A stretch of 47,578 nucleotides of DNA from Alteromonas sp. BMJM2 (lineage in GTDB: Bacteria > Pseudomonadota > Gammaproteobacteria > Enterobacterales > Alteromonadaceae): assembly GCF_027257845.1 (NCBI RefSeq), contig NZ_JAPVOT010000023.1, forward strand, positions 1 to 47,578, written 5' to 3'. Positions 4,529-13,858 of this stretch are shown one piece after another. Each line of letters starts with the position of its first letter. Within the stretch, counting starts at the first letter, position 1. The notes under the pieces were generated by a model. That model was not told the origin of the DNA and did no database searches. It saw only the letters and a list, made by a program, of their open reading frames with translations. The position numbers and the translations under genes were made by a program.

Positions 4529-5989
4529 TTAACTATCGTAATAAAAGCAGCTTTCCACGGCTTGTTTATCAAGCAGCTTGGTAATAATAAATACGTGATC
4601 GCCTACCTCTAAACGCGTGCTGCCTTTAGGAATTAGCGTTGCCTCCCCTCGCGCAACTACCGCAATAATCGTTTGCGCAGGCAGCACCAGCTCACCAATC
4701 GACAGCCCTATTGCTGGTGAGTCTTCTATCAACTCTATTTCTATTAACTCTCGCTTGCTCTTGGCCACCTTCACTATTTCGATAGTGCTTGATTCTTTAG
4801 CCTTCGCATTCAGCACTAGTCCCAGCTTTTTCGCTGCAAAGGGTAAACTAGAGCCCTGAAGTAAGGCAGATATAAGTACGATAAAAAACACCACGTTGAA
4901 TATGAGGTCGGCATTAGGTAGCTCGAATATCAACGGGAATATAGCCAAGATAATAGGCACTGAGCCGCGTAGCCCAACCCAGGATATTAAAAGTGATGCT
5001 TTAAACGAAAAACGACTTAGCATCATTAGCGGCATGACGATTAGCGGCCGCGCAACAAATATAAGCACGAAAGCTATGATTAACCCTTCTTTCCAGGTTT
5101 GAAAGAGATCGGTGGGTGTAACTAAAAGGCCTAAAATAACGAACATGGCGATTTGCCCAAGCCACGCAAGCCCGTCGAGAAACACAAAGGTGTTACGTTG
5201 ATAAGAAAAACGGCTGTTTCCCACAATAACGCCCGTTATAAAGGTCGCTAGAAAGCCGCTGCCGTTTAGATTTGCGGCCAAGCCAAACGCTAACACCCCG
5301 AACAGCATGACAAACACCGGGTACAAACCAATAGCCATGAGGGTAATTCTTCTAAAAATCCATACTGCAACACCCCCAATACCGGCCCCCACCAAGGCCC
5401 CTACTCCCATTTGACTTACAAATAGCGACGCCAGCTCGATAGGCTGGGTGGAGGTGTCTTTTATGAGTGTAATTAACCCAACGGTGAGAAATATGGCCAT
5501 GGGATCGTTTGATGCGCTTTCTAATTCTAGCGTGGCCTTAATTTTTGCAGGTATCGTAATGCCTGCATTTCTCAGTACAGAAAATACCGCAGCAGCATCT
5601 GTCGACCCTACAATAGCGCCAAGCAGCAGCCCCATATACAGCGGTAAGTTCAGAATATACATGGCCGCTATACCTGTGACCGTAGCGGTGCCCACTACAC
5701 CAAGGGTGGCTAAAAGTGCCGCAGGTTTCCATGCTCGCTTTATCGACCTTTTCGAGGTTTGTAAGCCACCATCAAACAAAATAAGAATAAGCGCAAACGT
5801 GCCAATTGAATGAGCCACATCCACGTTATCAAAAAGAATTCTGCCAATGCCATCTTCTCCTGCCAGCATGCCAACACCTAAAAAGAGAACGAGCACCGGC
5901 ACGCCAAACCGTGGCGACAATTTGCTGGCTAATACACCAAGTATGGCAAGCACAGCGCTGAGTAAAATAATGTGGTCGACCGCAAACAT
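4529..5989 (-). CDS. nhaP2: K+/H+ antiporter, CPA1 family (NhaP2/CvrA-like)
   Basis: A 486-residue inner-membrane protein with about twelve membrane segments. It holds GSTDAAAVFSVLRNAGI and ESASNDPMAIFLTVGLI, the ion-binding motifs of CPA1 antiporters. The last 85 residues (IEIELIEDSPAIGLSIGELV to HVFIIT) form a TrkA-C (RCK-C) regulatory domain. E. coli CvrA is about 90 residues longer at the C-terminus. The shorter end here may be normal for the lineage, or may reflect its junction with the integron array six bases downstream. Cellular role: export of K+ in exchange for protons and volume control in low-osmolarity conditions. Confidence 0.88.
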   Translation of the reverse strand: MFAVDHIILLSAVLAILGVLASKLSPRFGVPVLVLFLGVGMLAGEDGIGRILFDNVDVAHSIGTFALILILFDGGLQTSKRSIKRAWKPAALLATLGVVGTATVTGIAAMYILNLPLYMGLLLGAIVGSTDAAAVFSVLRNAGITIPAKIKATLELESASNDPMAIFLTVGLITLIKDTSTQPIELASLFVSQMGVGALVGAGIGGVAVWIFRRITLMAIGLYPVFVMLFGVLAFGLAANLNGSGFLATFITGVIVGNSRFSYQRNTFVFLDGLAWLGQIAMFVILGLLVTPTDLFQTWKEGLIIAFVLIFVARPLIVMPLMMLSRFSFKASLLISWVGLRGSVPIILAIFPLIFELPNADLIFNVVFFIVLISALLQGSSLPFAAKKLGLVLNAKAKESSTIEIVKVAKSKRELIEIELIEDSPAIGLSIGELVLPAQTIIAVVARGEATLIPKGSTRLEVGDHVFIITKLLDKQAVESCFYYDS

Positions 5990-6217
5990 AAGAATATCCT
6001 TGTACTGAGTTGCGCGGAAAAATGAAGAAAACGGAAAGGCGCTAGAATAACAGGCTTATAAGCACGATTAAGCGCCACAATCGTACGGTTTCGTTGTTCG
6101 GCCTTTTTACCGTCTTTTTAAAACGCTTTTTACAGCACTTTTTAGAACGCTCTTTAATACTATTTGATGTCTCACACAACAGCGCTATATTTAGAGCTCG
6201 GTTTAGGGAGATTATAA

Positions 6218-6577
6218 TTGAAAGACTTTGACATCATGTTTGATTATTTAAAAAGCATTCTGATGAACTATGATCAGGATATGGTGGTTGCCATCAACGA
6301 ACCCGACCACTTTTATCTAAATACCCATCATGTTATGAAAAATAAACAGCCAATGTATTTCGCCTCAGCAAAGGTCAATAAGAATTACGTTAGCTTTCAC
6401 CTGATGCCAGTTTATGTCTTTCCTGAATTACTCGACAAGGTGTCTCCTGAACTTAAAAAACGAATGCAGGGCAAGTCTTGCTTCAATTTTAAAACGTTCG
6501 ACGACACTCTTATTGATGAATTAACAGCCCTTACTCGCGCCGGCTTTCATAAATTTGAACAAGCCGATTACTTATAG
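6218..6577 (+). CDS. Small conserved cytoplasmic protein (YdhG/DUF1801-like, tentative)
   Basis: A 119-residue protein with no signal peptide or membrane segment. KNYVSFHLMPVYVFPELLDK and ELKKRMQGKSCFNFKTFD are strongly conserved-looking blocks that I associate with a family annotated as DUF1801/YdhG-like, but that name is uncertain. The start could be TTG 6218, preceded by AGGGAG at 6205-6210, or ATG 6236, which has no good ribosome-binding site. I favour the TTG. It stands alone, 100 bases before the YCII gene. Confidence 0.7.
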   Translation: MKDFDIMFDYLKSILMNYDQDMVVAINEPDHFYLNTHHVMKNKQPMYFASAKVNKNYVSFHLMPVYVFPELLDKVSPELKKRMQGKSCFNFKTFDDTLIDELTALTRAGFHKFEQADYL

Positions 6578-6682
6578 TGTCAGCGCACACAATAAATTTA
6601 TTATATCAAAAACTAGTATTTACAATACTGTATGCTCTAATTTGACATTGAGCTTTCGCGTTTTATCCACTGAGAAATTAGT

Positions 6683-6979
6683 ATGTTCTTCTTACTTACC
6701 TACACGGTTATTCCTGGCTATCTAGAAGCAAGGCAGCAGTATCGACAACAGCACATTCAATTGGCTAACGAGGCGGCTCAACGGGGTGAGCTCTGTTTAG
6801 GTGGTGCGTTATCTGACCCTACAGACTCGGCGGTGTTGCTTTTTAAAGGCGGTAGCGACGAAGTGGCAAAGCAGTTTGCTAAAAGCGACCCTTACGTGGT
6901 TAATGGCCTAGTAACAAACTGGACGGTAAGGCAATGGAACATAGTAATTGGCGCTGGTGTTGCCCCCATTGGTGTGTAG
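6683..6979 (+). CDS. YCII-related protein
   Basis: A 98-residue protein: FFLLTYTVIPGYLEARQQYR, then H-x-x-x-x-x-x-x-A-x-x-RGELCLGGAL, then DPYVVNGLVTNWTVRQW. This is the YciI fold, a ferredoxin-like dimer with a conserved His and Asp pair (H28, the D of DPYV). Enzymatic role is unknown for most members. It lies three bases before the phosphatase gene and may be in one transcript with it and the P-loop kinase. Confidence 0.85.
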   Translation: MFFLLTYTVIPGYLEARQQYRQQHIQLANEAAQRGELCLGGALSDPTDSAVLLFKGGSDEVAKQFAKSDPYVVNGLVTNWTVRQWNIVIGAGVAPIGV

Positions 6980-6982
6980 CCT

Positions 6983-7603
6983 ATGGTTGCGATACAAAAC
7001 AATAGTGATAACACGGAAGTGAAGCTAAGTAATATGGAAATAGTACTAGTACGACACGGAAAGCCCGAAAAATCCCAAAATACTCGCTTGGGAAGCGCGG
7101 GCTTCGCAAACTGGGTAAGAAATTACAATCACTCGATGGTTGCTAATACTAGTCGCCCAAACATTGTATTTACTGACAGCTTTGATGATTACTACGTGGT
7201 GTCTAGCGATTTGCCTCGTGCTGTTCATAGCTGTGAAATTGCACTCAACAAACCTCCAAACCTCAAATCGGCGCTATATCGAGAGATGGATATTCCGCGC
7301 TTCAAATTACCTTTTACCCTAAACGCGTGGACCTGGGTTTATGTAAACCGAGCTTTATGGACGGTAGGAAAAACCGGCCCGTTTGAATCTTATCGACAAG
7401 CAAAAAAACGGGCTAAAATTGCAGCACAAGAATTAATCACCATTGCGCAAAAAGAAGGTAAGGTTATTGTATTTGCCCACGGTTACTTAAACTTACATAT
7501 GAGAAAACACTTTCGCAATTACGGCTTTAAGCAAACTTGCAAATCAAGCCAGTATTGGGGAGTCACCGCCTTTGAAAGCGGGTCACAGGAAACGTCATGT
7601 TAA
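6983..7603 (+). CDS. Histidine phosphatase family protein (phosphoglycerate mutase-like)
   Basis: 206 residues. MEIVLVRHGKPEK carries the RHG motif with the phospho-acceptor histidine. The second conserved His is in VIVFAHGYLNLHMRKH near the end. Spacing suits a small branch-2-like or SixA/CobC-type phosphatase. An in-frame ATG at 7034 would start exactly at MEIVLVRHG and may be the real start, because the first 17 residues look non-conserved. Its end overlaps the next gene by 7 bases. Confidence 0.82.
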   Translation: MVAIQNNSDNTEVKLSNMEIVLVRHGKPEKSQNTRLGSAGFANWVRNYNHSMVANTSRPNIVFTDSFDDYYVVSSDLPRAVHSCEIALNKPPNLKSALYREMDIPRFKLPFTLNAWTWVYVNRALWTVGKTGPFESYRQAKKRAKIAAQELITIAQKEGKVIVFAHGYLNLHMRKHFRNYGFKQTCKSSQYWGVTAFESGSQETSC

Positions 7604-8106
7604 CTAACACTCTGATTTTTGGAAACTCCGCGTCTGGAAAATCAACCCTCGCCAAGGGGCTTGCGAATACATACGGTGTCGCCCATTTAGACTTAGACAC
7701 CATAGCGTGGCAACCGCAATCGCCACCAGCGCGAATGCCTATGGCAGAGTCTAAAGCGTTGATAAATGCGTTTTTAAATACACACACTCACTGGGTAATT
7801 GAAGGGTGTTATTCTGATTTATTGGCGCTTGTGATGCCTTTAGCCAGTAACGTGCTTTTTCTCAATCTACCCGTTAATGACTGTATAAAAAATGCCAAAA
7901 ACAGGCCGTGGGAGCCACATAAGTACGAGAGTAAGGAAGCCCAAGACGCCAACTTAGATATGCTTATACACTGGATTACGCAGTATACAGAACGCACTGA
8001 CACATTTTCAAAAACGGCTCATGAACACCTATTTAATAGCTTTGAGGGCAACAAGCGCATGTTTGAGTCGAACAAAGCTAAGTCTCGCTGGCTTTCACAA
8101 CAATGA
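7597..8106 (+). CDS. P-loop NTPase, adenylate-kinase/FlaR-like
   Basis: 169 residues. GNSASGKSTLAKGLA near residue 9 is a Walker A motif, followed by LDLDTIAWQPQ, the substrate-side DxD-x-x-x-W motif of small kinases annotated as 'DNA topology modulation protein FlaR' or adenylate-kinase-like. HWVIEGCYSDLL and FLNLPVNDCIKNAKNRPWEP match the family's lid region. It overlaps the phosphatase gene, suggesting a shared transcript and a related nucleotide or sugar-phosphate substrate. The exact substrate is unknown. Confidence 0.8.
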   Translation: MLTNTLIFGNSASGKSTLAKGLANTYGVAHLDLDTIAWQPQSPPARMPMAESKALINAFLNTHTHWVIEGCYSDLLALVMPLASNVLFLNLPVNDCIKNAKNRPWEPHKYESKEAQDANLDMLIHWITQYTERTDTFSKTAHEHLFNSFEGNKRMFESNKAKSRWLSQQ

Positions 8107-8306
8107 AACTTAAGGCTTAAACCAGCTTAAATATGAACTCACTTAGACTTACATACGTGCTCAAATACTTGCTCAGCTAGGCGCTCAACTATCTTCTCAA
8201 ATAATCGCTCAGATAGGCTCAGACACATACGCTTACGTTGTTTTAGCTAATGGCTTTACCAAATGCACTATAATTAGAATTTGGCATACCAACATGGAGT
8301 ATTCTG

Positions 8307-8480
8307 ATGCCCCCATTTATTCGTATTACTATTGCGTTGTTATTTTTATTTGCTGCGTTATTCTCATACAGCATGGGCTTTGAAACGGGCCTGTTTGCTC
8401 TTGTTGTACTTGGCTTTATCTTTGAGGCAGGGTTTTGGTTAGGCCTTTTCCCAATAAAAAGAAGAAAGCAAAAATTTTAG
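8307..8480 (+). CDS. Small membrane protein, 57 residues
   Basis: ATG 8307 with GGAG at 8296-8299 opens a 57-codon frame: MPPFIRITIALLFLFAALFS, a short loop, then TGLFALVVLGFIFEAGFWLG and LFPIKRRKQKF. It has two membrane helices and a strongly basic cytoplasmic tail. It lies alone between the kinase and SGNH hydrolase genes. The good ribosome-binding site and clear hydrophobic pattern support a real gene. Function unknown. Confidence 0.7.
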   Translation: MPPFIRITIALLFLFAALFSYSMGFETGLFALVVLGFIFEAGFWLGLFPIKRRKQKF

Positions 8481-8705
8481 TGCATCACTCTGTGGTCACC
8501 GGTTTGCTTGCCAATTTGAGCAACAGCTTGAGCACCTGTTTGAGGAATTAGCTGCCCGAGGCTTTAACTGTTGAATATTTAACCAGTCTATTTTACATTA
8601 ACCTCTCTAAAATTAAGTAAACGGGCTCAAATTCTACTGCGCTGTTGTCATTGTGCTGAAGTTGTTGAAGTAGAGTACTCTCTTACCTAGCACGGACGTA
8701 CCTCA

Positions 8706-10184
8706 ATGACCAAAATATTTACTATTGGCGACAGCATTTCCCAAGGCTTTATGTCAGGCAGTGCAGCTAACACGCGACTTAGTTACAGCACACTGCTTGC
8801 CGACGCCCTTGGCGAACCCAACTACCGTTACCTTCGCTGGGATGAGCGCTATAAAACAAAAATTGATTTAGAACGCATTTTTAGGGCACTGGAAAGGAAG
8901 TTTGGCGCTAACATTCGTGGCCTTGAATGGCTAAATGCATTTTCAGTAATCAATAGCGTGCTCGATCAGGCTGAAGACTTTTACGAGCGGGGGGACGGCA
9001 TGCCGGGTAACCCCGTGGGTAGCGATTTCGACTCGCTAGGTTTTCACAATGTGGCCGTAGAGGGGATGGATGTGGGCGATGCCTTTATGGTCACTCCCCG
9101 CTCATGCCTAGATGTAATAGCAAACAGCACCGCCACCGGCGATGGCTACCTTCAAGCCGTGAGTACGCCCTTTTCCAGAAATGCTTATCGCGTACTTAAC
9201 CCACTAGGCGATGAGGGGTTAGACACCTTCGGCAACTTTACCGCCGTTGACTGGCTTAAGCATTGCGCGAGAGAAGAAGGCGTTGAAAATCTCTGCCTGT
9301 GGCTTGGCGCTAATAACGCGCTAGGCACGGTGTTAAGCCTCAATATAGCCCAAACACCAAATGACCCCGAACGAGTGCTACAGGCTTCGCGCAAGGAGCG
9401 TAGCCAATGGAATTTATGGCACCCCAACGACTTTCACGCCGAATACGACATGCTGTTAAACAAGGTTGTTGACGCTATGGCAGACAATAAGGAAAGTGAC
9501 TGGAAAGTTTTCGTTGGCACGGTTCCTTTGGTCACTATTGCGCCTATTGCCAAAGGAATGGGCGAAAAGCGGGTAATAACCGATCCTTCTCGGCCTGATA
9601 AAAAGGCCCTTTATTATGAGTTTTATTCTTATTTTCCGCTGTCAGAATCAGCTGCAAAGGGGTGTGGTAAATACCTCCCGTTTAGAGATGCGGTATTCAT
9701 CGATAAAACTATCAATGAGTTTAATCGCAGTATTAAAGCGTTGGTGGCCGCTAAAAATGACGCGTTAGGCAGCGAACGCTTTCATATTGTTGATATTGGT
9801 AATGACTTAACTGAAATGGCGTGGAAGCGCAATTTTGGAGAGCCTACCTACCCTCTGCCTGAAGCTTTACAGTTTGTTTATCCTCCCATCGACACCAAGT
9901 ACTACGATACATCGACCGAGGGCGACATTTTATCTGGCGGTATTTTTAGCCTAGACGGGGTGCACCCCACAGCGATAGGACAAGGCATCATTGCCGACGC
10001 ATTTCTCAAAGAAATACAAAACGCCCGGCCCAATGAATCGGTAACACCGCTTAATTGGCAAAACATTATTGCAAGCGACTCATTGCGACAAAAACCCATT
10101 ACCTTAATGAGCGAATTGTATGAGCACGATAAGCTGGTGAAATTTATTTGCTCCGTGGGCGATATTATTCGCTTTAGAGACTAA
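8706..10184 (+). CDS. SGNH/GDSL-family hydrolase
   Basis: 492 residues without a clear signal peptide. IFTIGDSISQGFMSG at the N-terminus is the GDS block with the nucleophile Ser. WLGANNALG carries the oxyanion Asn block, and LDGVHPTAIGQGIIAD near residue 435 supplies the catalytic Asp and His. It is longer than usual (about 200-350 residues), with added segments between the blocks. An esterase or acyl hydrolase role is likely; the substrate is unknown. It converges with the NRAMP-like gene; a 7-base hairpin (TAATGCG/CGCATTA, 10182-10205) spans both stop codons. Confidence 0.82.
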   Translation: MTKIFTIGDSISQGFMSGSAANTRLSYSTLLADALGEPNYRYLRWDERYKTKIDLERIFRALERKFGANIRGLEWLNAFSVINSVLDQAEDFYERGDGMPGNPVGSDFDSLGFHNVAVEGMDVGDAFMVTPRSCLDVIANSTATGDGYLQAVSTPFSRNAYRVLNPLGDEGLDTFGNFTAVDWLKHCAREEGVENLCLWLGANNALGTVLSLNIAQTPNDPERVLQASRKERSQWNLWHPNDFHAEYDMLLNKVVDAMADNKESDWKVFVGTVPLVTIAPIAKGMGEKRVITDPSRPDKKALYYEFYSYFPLSESAAKGCGKYLPFRDAVFIDKTINEFNRSIKALVAAKNDALGSERFHIVDIGNDLTEMAWKRNFGEPTYPLPEALQFVYPPIDTKYYDTSTEGDILSGGIFSLDGVHPTAIGQGIIADAFLKEIQNARPNESVTPLNWQNIIASDSLRQKPITLMSELYEHDKLVKFICSVGDIIRFRD

Positions 10185-10202
10185 TGCGCGTGTTAGTTCG
10201 CA

Positions 10203-11486
10203 TTATGCCAACCATTTCCACCAAACAAAGACCAACAAAAATCCGAACAAATAAATAAGCCCTAAATAGCTTATCGCCGTAACCCATTTGCTTGGCGCGG
10301 CGTCTTTATGCAGCTGACTACGGGCCACTAATCTATGATTAAGCCACGCGAAAACCGGGGTTGTCACAAAAGCGAGGGTCATCGCAAACCCTAGCATGGC
10401 TAACAGCGCTGATTTAAAAAATAGCACTATGGCAAAACTTATCGCTGCCATGACAAGCAGCACTACTGTAACCAGAGCGTTCTGAAGGTCTTTTTCACTG
10501 TTTGGTGCTTCGCCCGCTTTTTTCGGTAAAAGCAGCGAAATACCTTCTGCGACCACTCGCGCATAACCATCGTAAACGGTGAGTGCCGAGCCGAAAATAC
10601 ACAGAAAGGCCACCAGCGCTATAAGCCCATGGGCCCATTCACCAATAGTGGCAGAATACATGCTAATTAGCTGATGAGAAAACCCGATGCCGCTTGTGGC
10701 CAGAGGCGTGCCGCTTGAATAGAGTACCAATGCACCTAGCCCTAAAAACAACATGGCAAGCGCCACCGTTACGCCGTAGCCAAGATTAAAATCGAACAGC
10801 GCGCTTTTAGGAGTAACCGCTTTGTCTTTGCACTGACGCTTTAGCCACAGCGATGTAATTGACGATATTTCAATAGGCGCAGGCATCCACCCCATGGTAA
10901 CAACTAAAAACCCGAGGGTTGCTAACGTCCATGGAGAAGGAGGTGTCTCTTTGGGCGTAACCGGGGCGTACCCTACTAGGGCAACAACAAATACCACAAT
11001 AGTCGCTACCACCAAGACGCCCATTATGCCCTTAGCAATATTGTCTAAGCCTTCAAAATGCCCTGCTAACAAAATGACTAAAATAAGGCCCAATACCAAG
11101 GATGAGGAGAGTGTGATCGCGATATCGAAAGGCACAAAGTACGAGAGTAAACTGGCGGCGAACAGTAAAAGTGCGGCTGCATTGACCACAGAGGCGAGCA
11201 TATTTAAGCACAGCGCCGACGCTAAATAGCGCTTACCCATACTAAGATAACCCTGTTGCAGGGTGTTCTGAGTACTTATGGTGTAGCTTACCCCGGCCCT
11301 AAAAAAAGGGTACTTCAGTATATTAACTACAAGAATGAGTATGGCAAGCTGCCAGCCAAACTTAGCCCCAGCCTGGGTTGATGCCACAAGGTGACTTCCT
11401 CCCACGGCCGCTGTGGCCATGAGCACTCCGGGCCCTAGGAGCGATAAGAGTGCCCGAAATCGGGAAATTAGCGACATAAATGGCAA
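10203..11486 (-). CDS. NRAMP-superfamily transporter, atypical
   Basis: 427 residues, about eleven membrane segments. LLGPGVLMATAAVGGSHLVA near residue 17 corresponds to the first NRAMP helix. Canonical metal transporters have DPGN here, with the Asp and Asn binding the ion; this protein has AVGGS instead. The sixth-helix motif (usually MPH) is replaced by TMGWMPAPIEISS. It is therefore a divergent relative, probably not a classical Mn2+/Fe2+ importer. Mg2+-type and other NRAMP-related proteins also lack these residues, but the substrate here is open. It is transcribed alone. Confidence 0.78.
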   Translation of the reverse strand: MPFMSLISRFRALLSLLGPGVLMATAAVGGSHLVASTQAGAKFGWQLAILILVVNILKYPFFRAGVSYTISTQNTLQQGYLSMGKRYLASALCLNMLASVVNAAALLLFAASLLSYFVPFDIAITLSSSLVLGLILVILLAGHFEGLDNIAKGIMGVLVVATIVVFVVALVGYAPVTPKETPPSPWTLATLGFLVVTMGWMPAPIEISSITSLWLKRQCKDKAVTPKSALFDFNLGYGVTVALAMLFLGLGALVLYSSGTPLATSGIGFSHQLISMYSATIGEWAHGLIALVAFLCIFGSALTVYDGYARVVAEGISLLLPKKAGEAPNSEKDLQNALVTVVLLVMAAISFAIVLFFKSALLAMLGFAMTLAFVTTPVFAWLNHRLVARSQLHKDAAPSKWVTAISYLGLIYLFGFLLVFVWWKWLA

Positions 11487-11598
11487 GGTGATCTCTTAAC
11501 TATTAGCAAACAATGAGCAAAGATAACAGGTTAATTACACAGGGAAAAGGTTAACTAATTTCTATTAGCTAGCCGCATCAGGTATCAGTAAACGGCGT

Positions 11599-12948
11599 TT
11601 AAAAGCTGTACATTGCACCTGTGAAAACAAACGCACTGTTATCGCTATAGTCGCCGCGCTCAAAGCCCCGCCCTTTAAACAAATACGCACCGCCAATAGC
11701 CAAGCGCAAATTAGGCAATACGTTATAGCGCCATCTAGCCTCTACTTGATGACCGATAAAATCATCCACACTTTCAGGGGCTTTTTGGTACCACATGGCT
11801 TTATAGCCAAGCAGCACATGGTGGGCGCCTGCAGGTTTGCTAATGCTGCGCAACCCTACCGTTTTCAAGTTTCTGCGGGGCATGGCTTGATACACATCCG
11901 TTGGCCCAAAATCAAAACGTCTCACACCAAATAAACTGTCGAAATTCTCAATTCTGTTGTCTGACGTATCGTTATCACCACTGATGTAATCTACCTCGGC
12001 GCGTAAAAAGGTATTGGCAGTAATCTTTTTGCCTAGATAGCCAAAAAGCATGTAGGCGCGAACGTCTTTATCTAAAGTGTCGTCAGCGGCTCTGGTTTCT
12101 CTTGCGGTTCCAGTTTGACCGACCACCTCTATGTTGCCCTTCCAACCATGACTAAACGCTTTGGTATAATCTACGGATAAGGTATACAAGTCTCTGTTAT
12201 TCGTGGCTAACTCATCGCCGTCATCTTCTTTTAGCCAGTAGCTTTGTAACTTTACATTGTCATCGGGAGAGGTGATGTATGCGCCGAATAACCGTCTCTC
12301 GCTGTAGCTTTTATCAAATGCTCGCTCGTTTGCATCAACACTTGCCGCATCGAGAGGAAAACGCACCACAGGCTGAATATATATCCCACTGACATTCCAC
12401 TGTGAGAATGTAGCGTCTACCACTACTCCGTCGTAACTGTTTGTGGCATTGCGGTAGACGGTTTTTGCCAGCAGGCGACGGCTGCCGTAGTCAAGCTCCA
12501 TTCGCCCTACTTTGATGGCGTCTATATTGGCTAACGATGTTGGCGCATAAGTAACATAGAACTGCACGGGCTCAAGTGTATTTACCTGATTGGCACCCAA
12601 GGTAGGGTCGTTATCATCAAGAAAAGCCCTGGAGTCTCTTACATCCAGAGTTGCGCTAATATTGTTGTAGCTTACCGTGGTGTTAACAATAATTCGGGTA
12701 GAAATACGCTCGTTGTTTTGCTCGCGCTGCTCACGTGTAGTAGGAAAAATAGGGTTATGCAGCGACTCATAGCGCACTCTTAGTGAGCCTGATACGTCCA
12801 CGTGCACTTGGTTGTCGTTGTGTATCGCTGTATCCGCTAACGCATTATTAGCCACAAGTGGCGACAATATAATTAGCGCTATAGAGAAAAGAAAGAAAGG
12901 AAAAGCGAAGAGTAAAGGTAACCGACTAAAAAAAGAACGCATTAACAA
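11599..12948 (-). CDS. Outer-membrane porin, alginate-export (AlgE-like) family
   Basis: 449 residues with a long hydrophobic signal peptide ending near ANNALADT (about residue 39). The mature part is built from alternating beta strands (VDVSGSLRVRYESL, RISTRIIVNTTVSY, AIKVGRMELDYGSRRLL) and ends in aromatic FVFTGAMYSF, as outer-membrane barrels do. SGSLRVRYE and VGRMELDYGSRR-x-L are typical of the 'alginate export' porin domain, which in most bacteria serves uptake or release of diverse substrates, not only alginate. No alginate genes are nearby. Confidence 0.82.
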   Translation of the reverse strand: MLMRSFFSRLPLLFAFPFFLFSIALIILSPLVANNALADTAIHNDNQVHVDVSGSLRVRYESLHNPIFPTTREQREQNNERISTRIIVNTTVSYNNISATLDVRDSRAFLDDNDPTLGANQVNTLEPVQFYVTYAPTSLANIDAIKVGRMELDYGSRRLLAKTVYRNATNSYDGVVVDATFSQWNVSGIYIQPVVRFPLDAASVDANERAFDKSYSERRLFGAYITSPDDNVKLQSYWLKEDDGDELATNNRDLYTLSVDYTKAFSHGWKGNIEVVGQTGTARETRAADDTLDKDVRAYMLFGYLGKKITANTFLRAEVDYISGDNDTSDNRIENFDSLFGVRRFDFGPTDVYQAMPRRNLKTVGLRSISKPAGAHHVLLGYKAMWYQKAPESVDDFIGHQVEARWRYNVLPNLRLAIGGAYLFKGRGFERGDYSDNSAFVFTGAMYSF

Positions 12949-13042
12949 CCCATAAAGACCTAAAAAATTATGGGTTGTGATTATACGCAGAGCTACTCAT
13001 AACGCACTATCTGTTTACGTGTAGCGCGTTATTTGTATTGGG

Positions 13043-13840
13043 CTATCGTCTATCGTAGTGCACTTTTTTCTGAGGGTGCTGGTAGTAGCCCTCTTTTAAC
13101 AGGCGCTTGAACCTTGTTAACTTACCTTCCAGCGTTAGCTCATCAATGCCTTTATTAAACAGCGACAGCACTAGCTGACTGTTTTGCCTACCCTTTGGCA
13201 CAATAAGATGGGTAGTTACGGTAGAAATATTAGGAGAAATAAGGGCCACGCTATCTCGCTCAGCGTCAGTGAACTCACGCTCTAACAAGTACCAGCCGGT
13301 TAGCTCATCAATGGGAAAAATATCAATATCGCCATTAACAAGAGCTTCTAAGTTTTCCTGATCGCTACCTCGCCTTACCACGTTTTCATTGCCTTCAATA
13401 AAAGCAGCAATTTCGTCGTTGTAGAGATACCCTTCTGTGATGCCCATTTTCAAATCGGCGATATCGCTTAGCTCAGACCAGGTGCGTATTTCTTTTTCAC
13501 TATTCACATAAAAGACTAAACTTTCAGCGCTAATTGGCTTGCTGTGAAAAAACTCATTTTCTCTGGAGCGAACAAAATTGCCGTAAGATAGCGCATCATA
13601 CTCACCGGCCAAGGTAGCTTCTAACGCTTCATCCCATGGCATTGATACATACTCAACCTGCACCCCAGTTTCTAACAGCGCGTCGGTAATGATGTGGTTA
13701 ATATAGCCGCCGTGCTGCATATCTGTTGAGGTATAAGGCGCATACTCGGTGGTTGCTATTTTTAACTTCAACCACGCATGACCGTGACTCGCCGACGGTA
13801 TAAAAGCGAGTAAAAATATAATGGTAAATACTGTTCTCAT
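13043..13840 (-). CDS. Periplasmic solute-binding protein (SBP_bac_3 family)
   Basis: 265 residues. A signal peptide (about 1-21) precedes KLKIATTEYAPYTSTDM, the start of an amino-acid-type binding domain. GYINHIITDALLETGVQVEY and YDALSYGNFVRSRENEFFHS then match lobe 1, and DIADLKMGITEGYLYNDEIA the hinge. It begins 18 bases after the porin gene and is likely co-transcribed. No ABC permease is nearby, so it may serve as a sensor or hand ligand to a distant transporter. Confidence 0.82.
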   Translation of the reverse strand: MRTVFTIIFLLAFIPSASHGHAWLKLKIATTEYAPYTSTDMQHGGYINHIITDALLETGVQVEYVSMPWDEALEATLAGEYDALSYGNFVRSRENEFFHSKPISAESLVFYVNSEKEIRTWSELSDIADLKMGITEGYLYNDEIAAFIEGNENVVRRGSDQENLEALVNGDIDIFPIDELTGWYLLEREFTDAERDSVALISPNISTVTTHLIVPKGRQNSQLVLSLFNKGIDELTLEGKLTRFKRLLKEGYYQHPQKKVHYDRR

Positions 13841-13858
13841 AATAATTCCCCTAAGCGC

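Noticed and set aside
8110..8230. Recurring GCTCA/CTCAAATA words after the P-loop kinase gene
   Set aside because: Spacing is irregular and copies are short; treated as chance low complexity.
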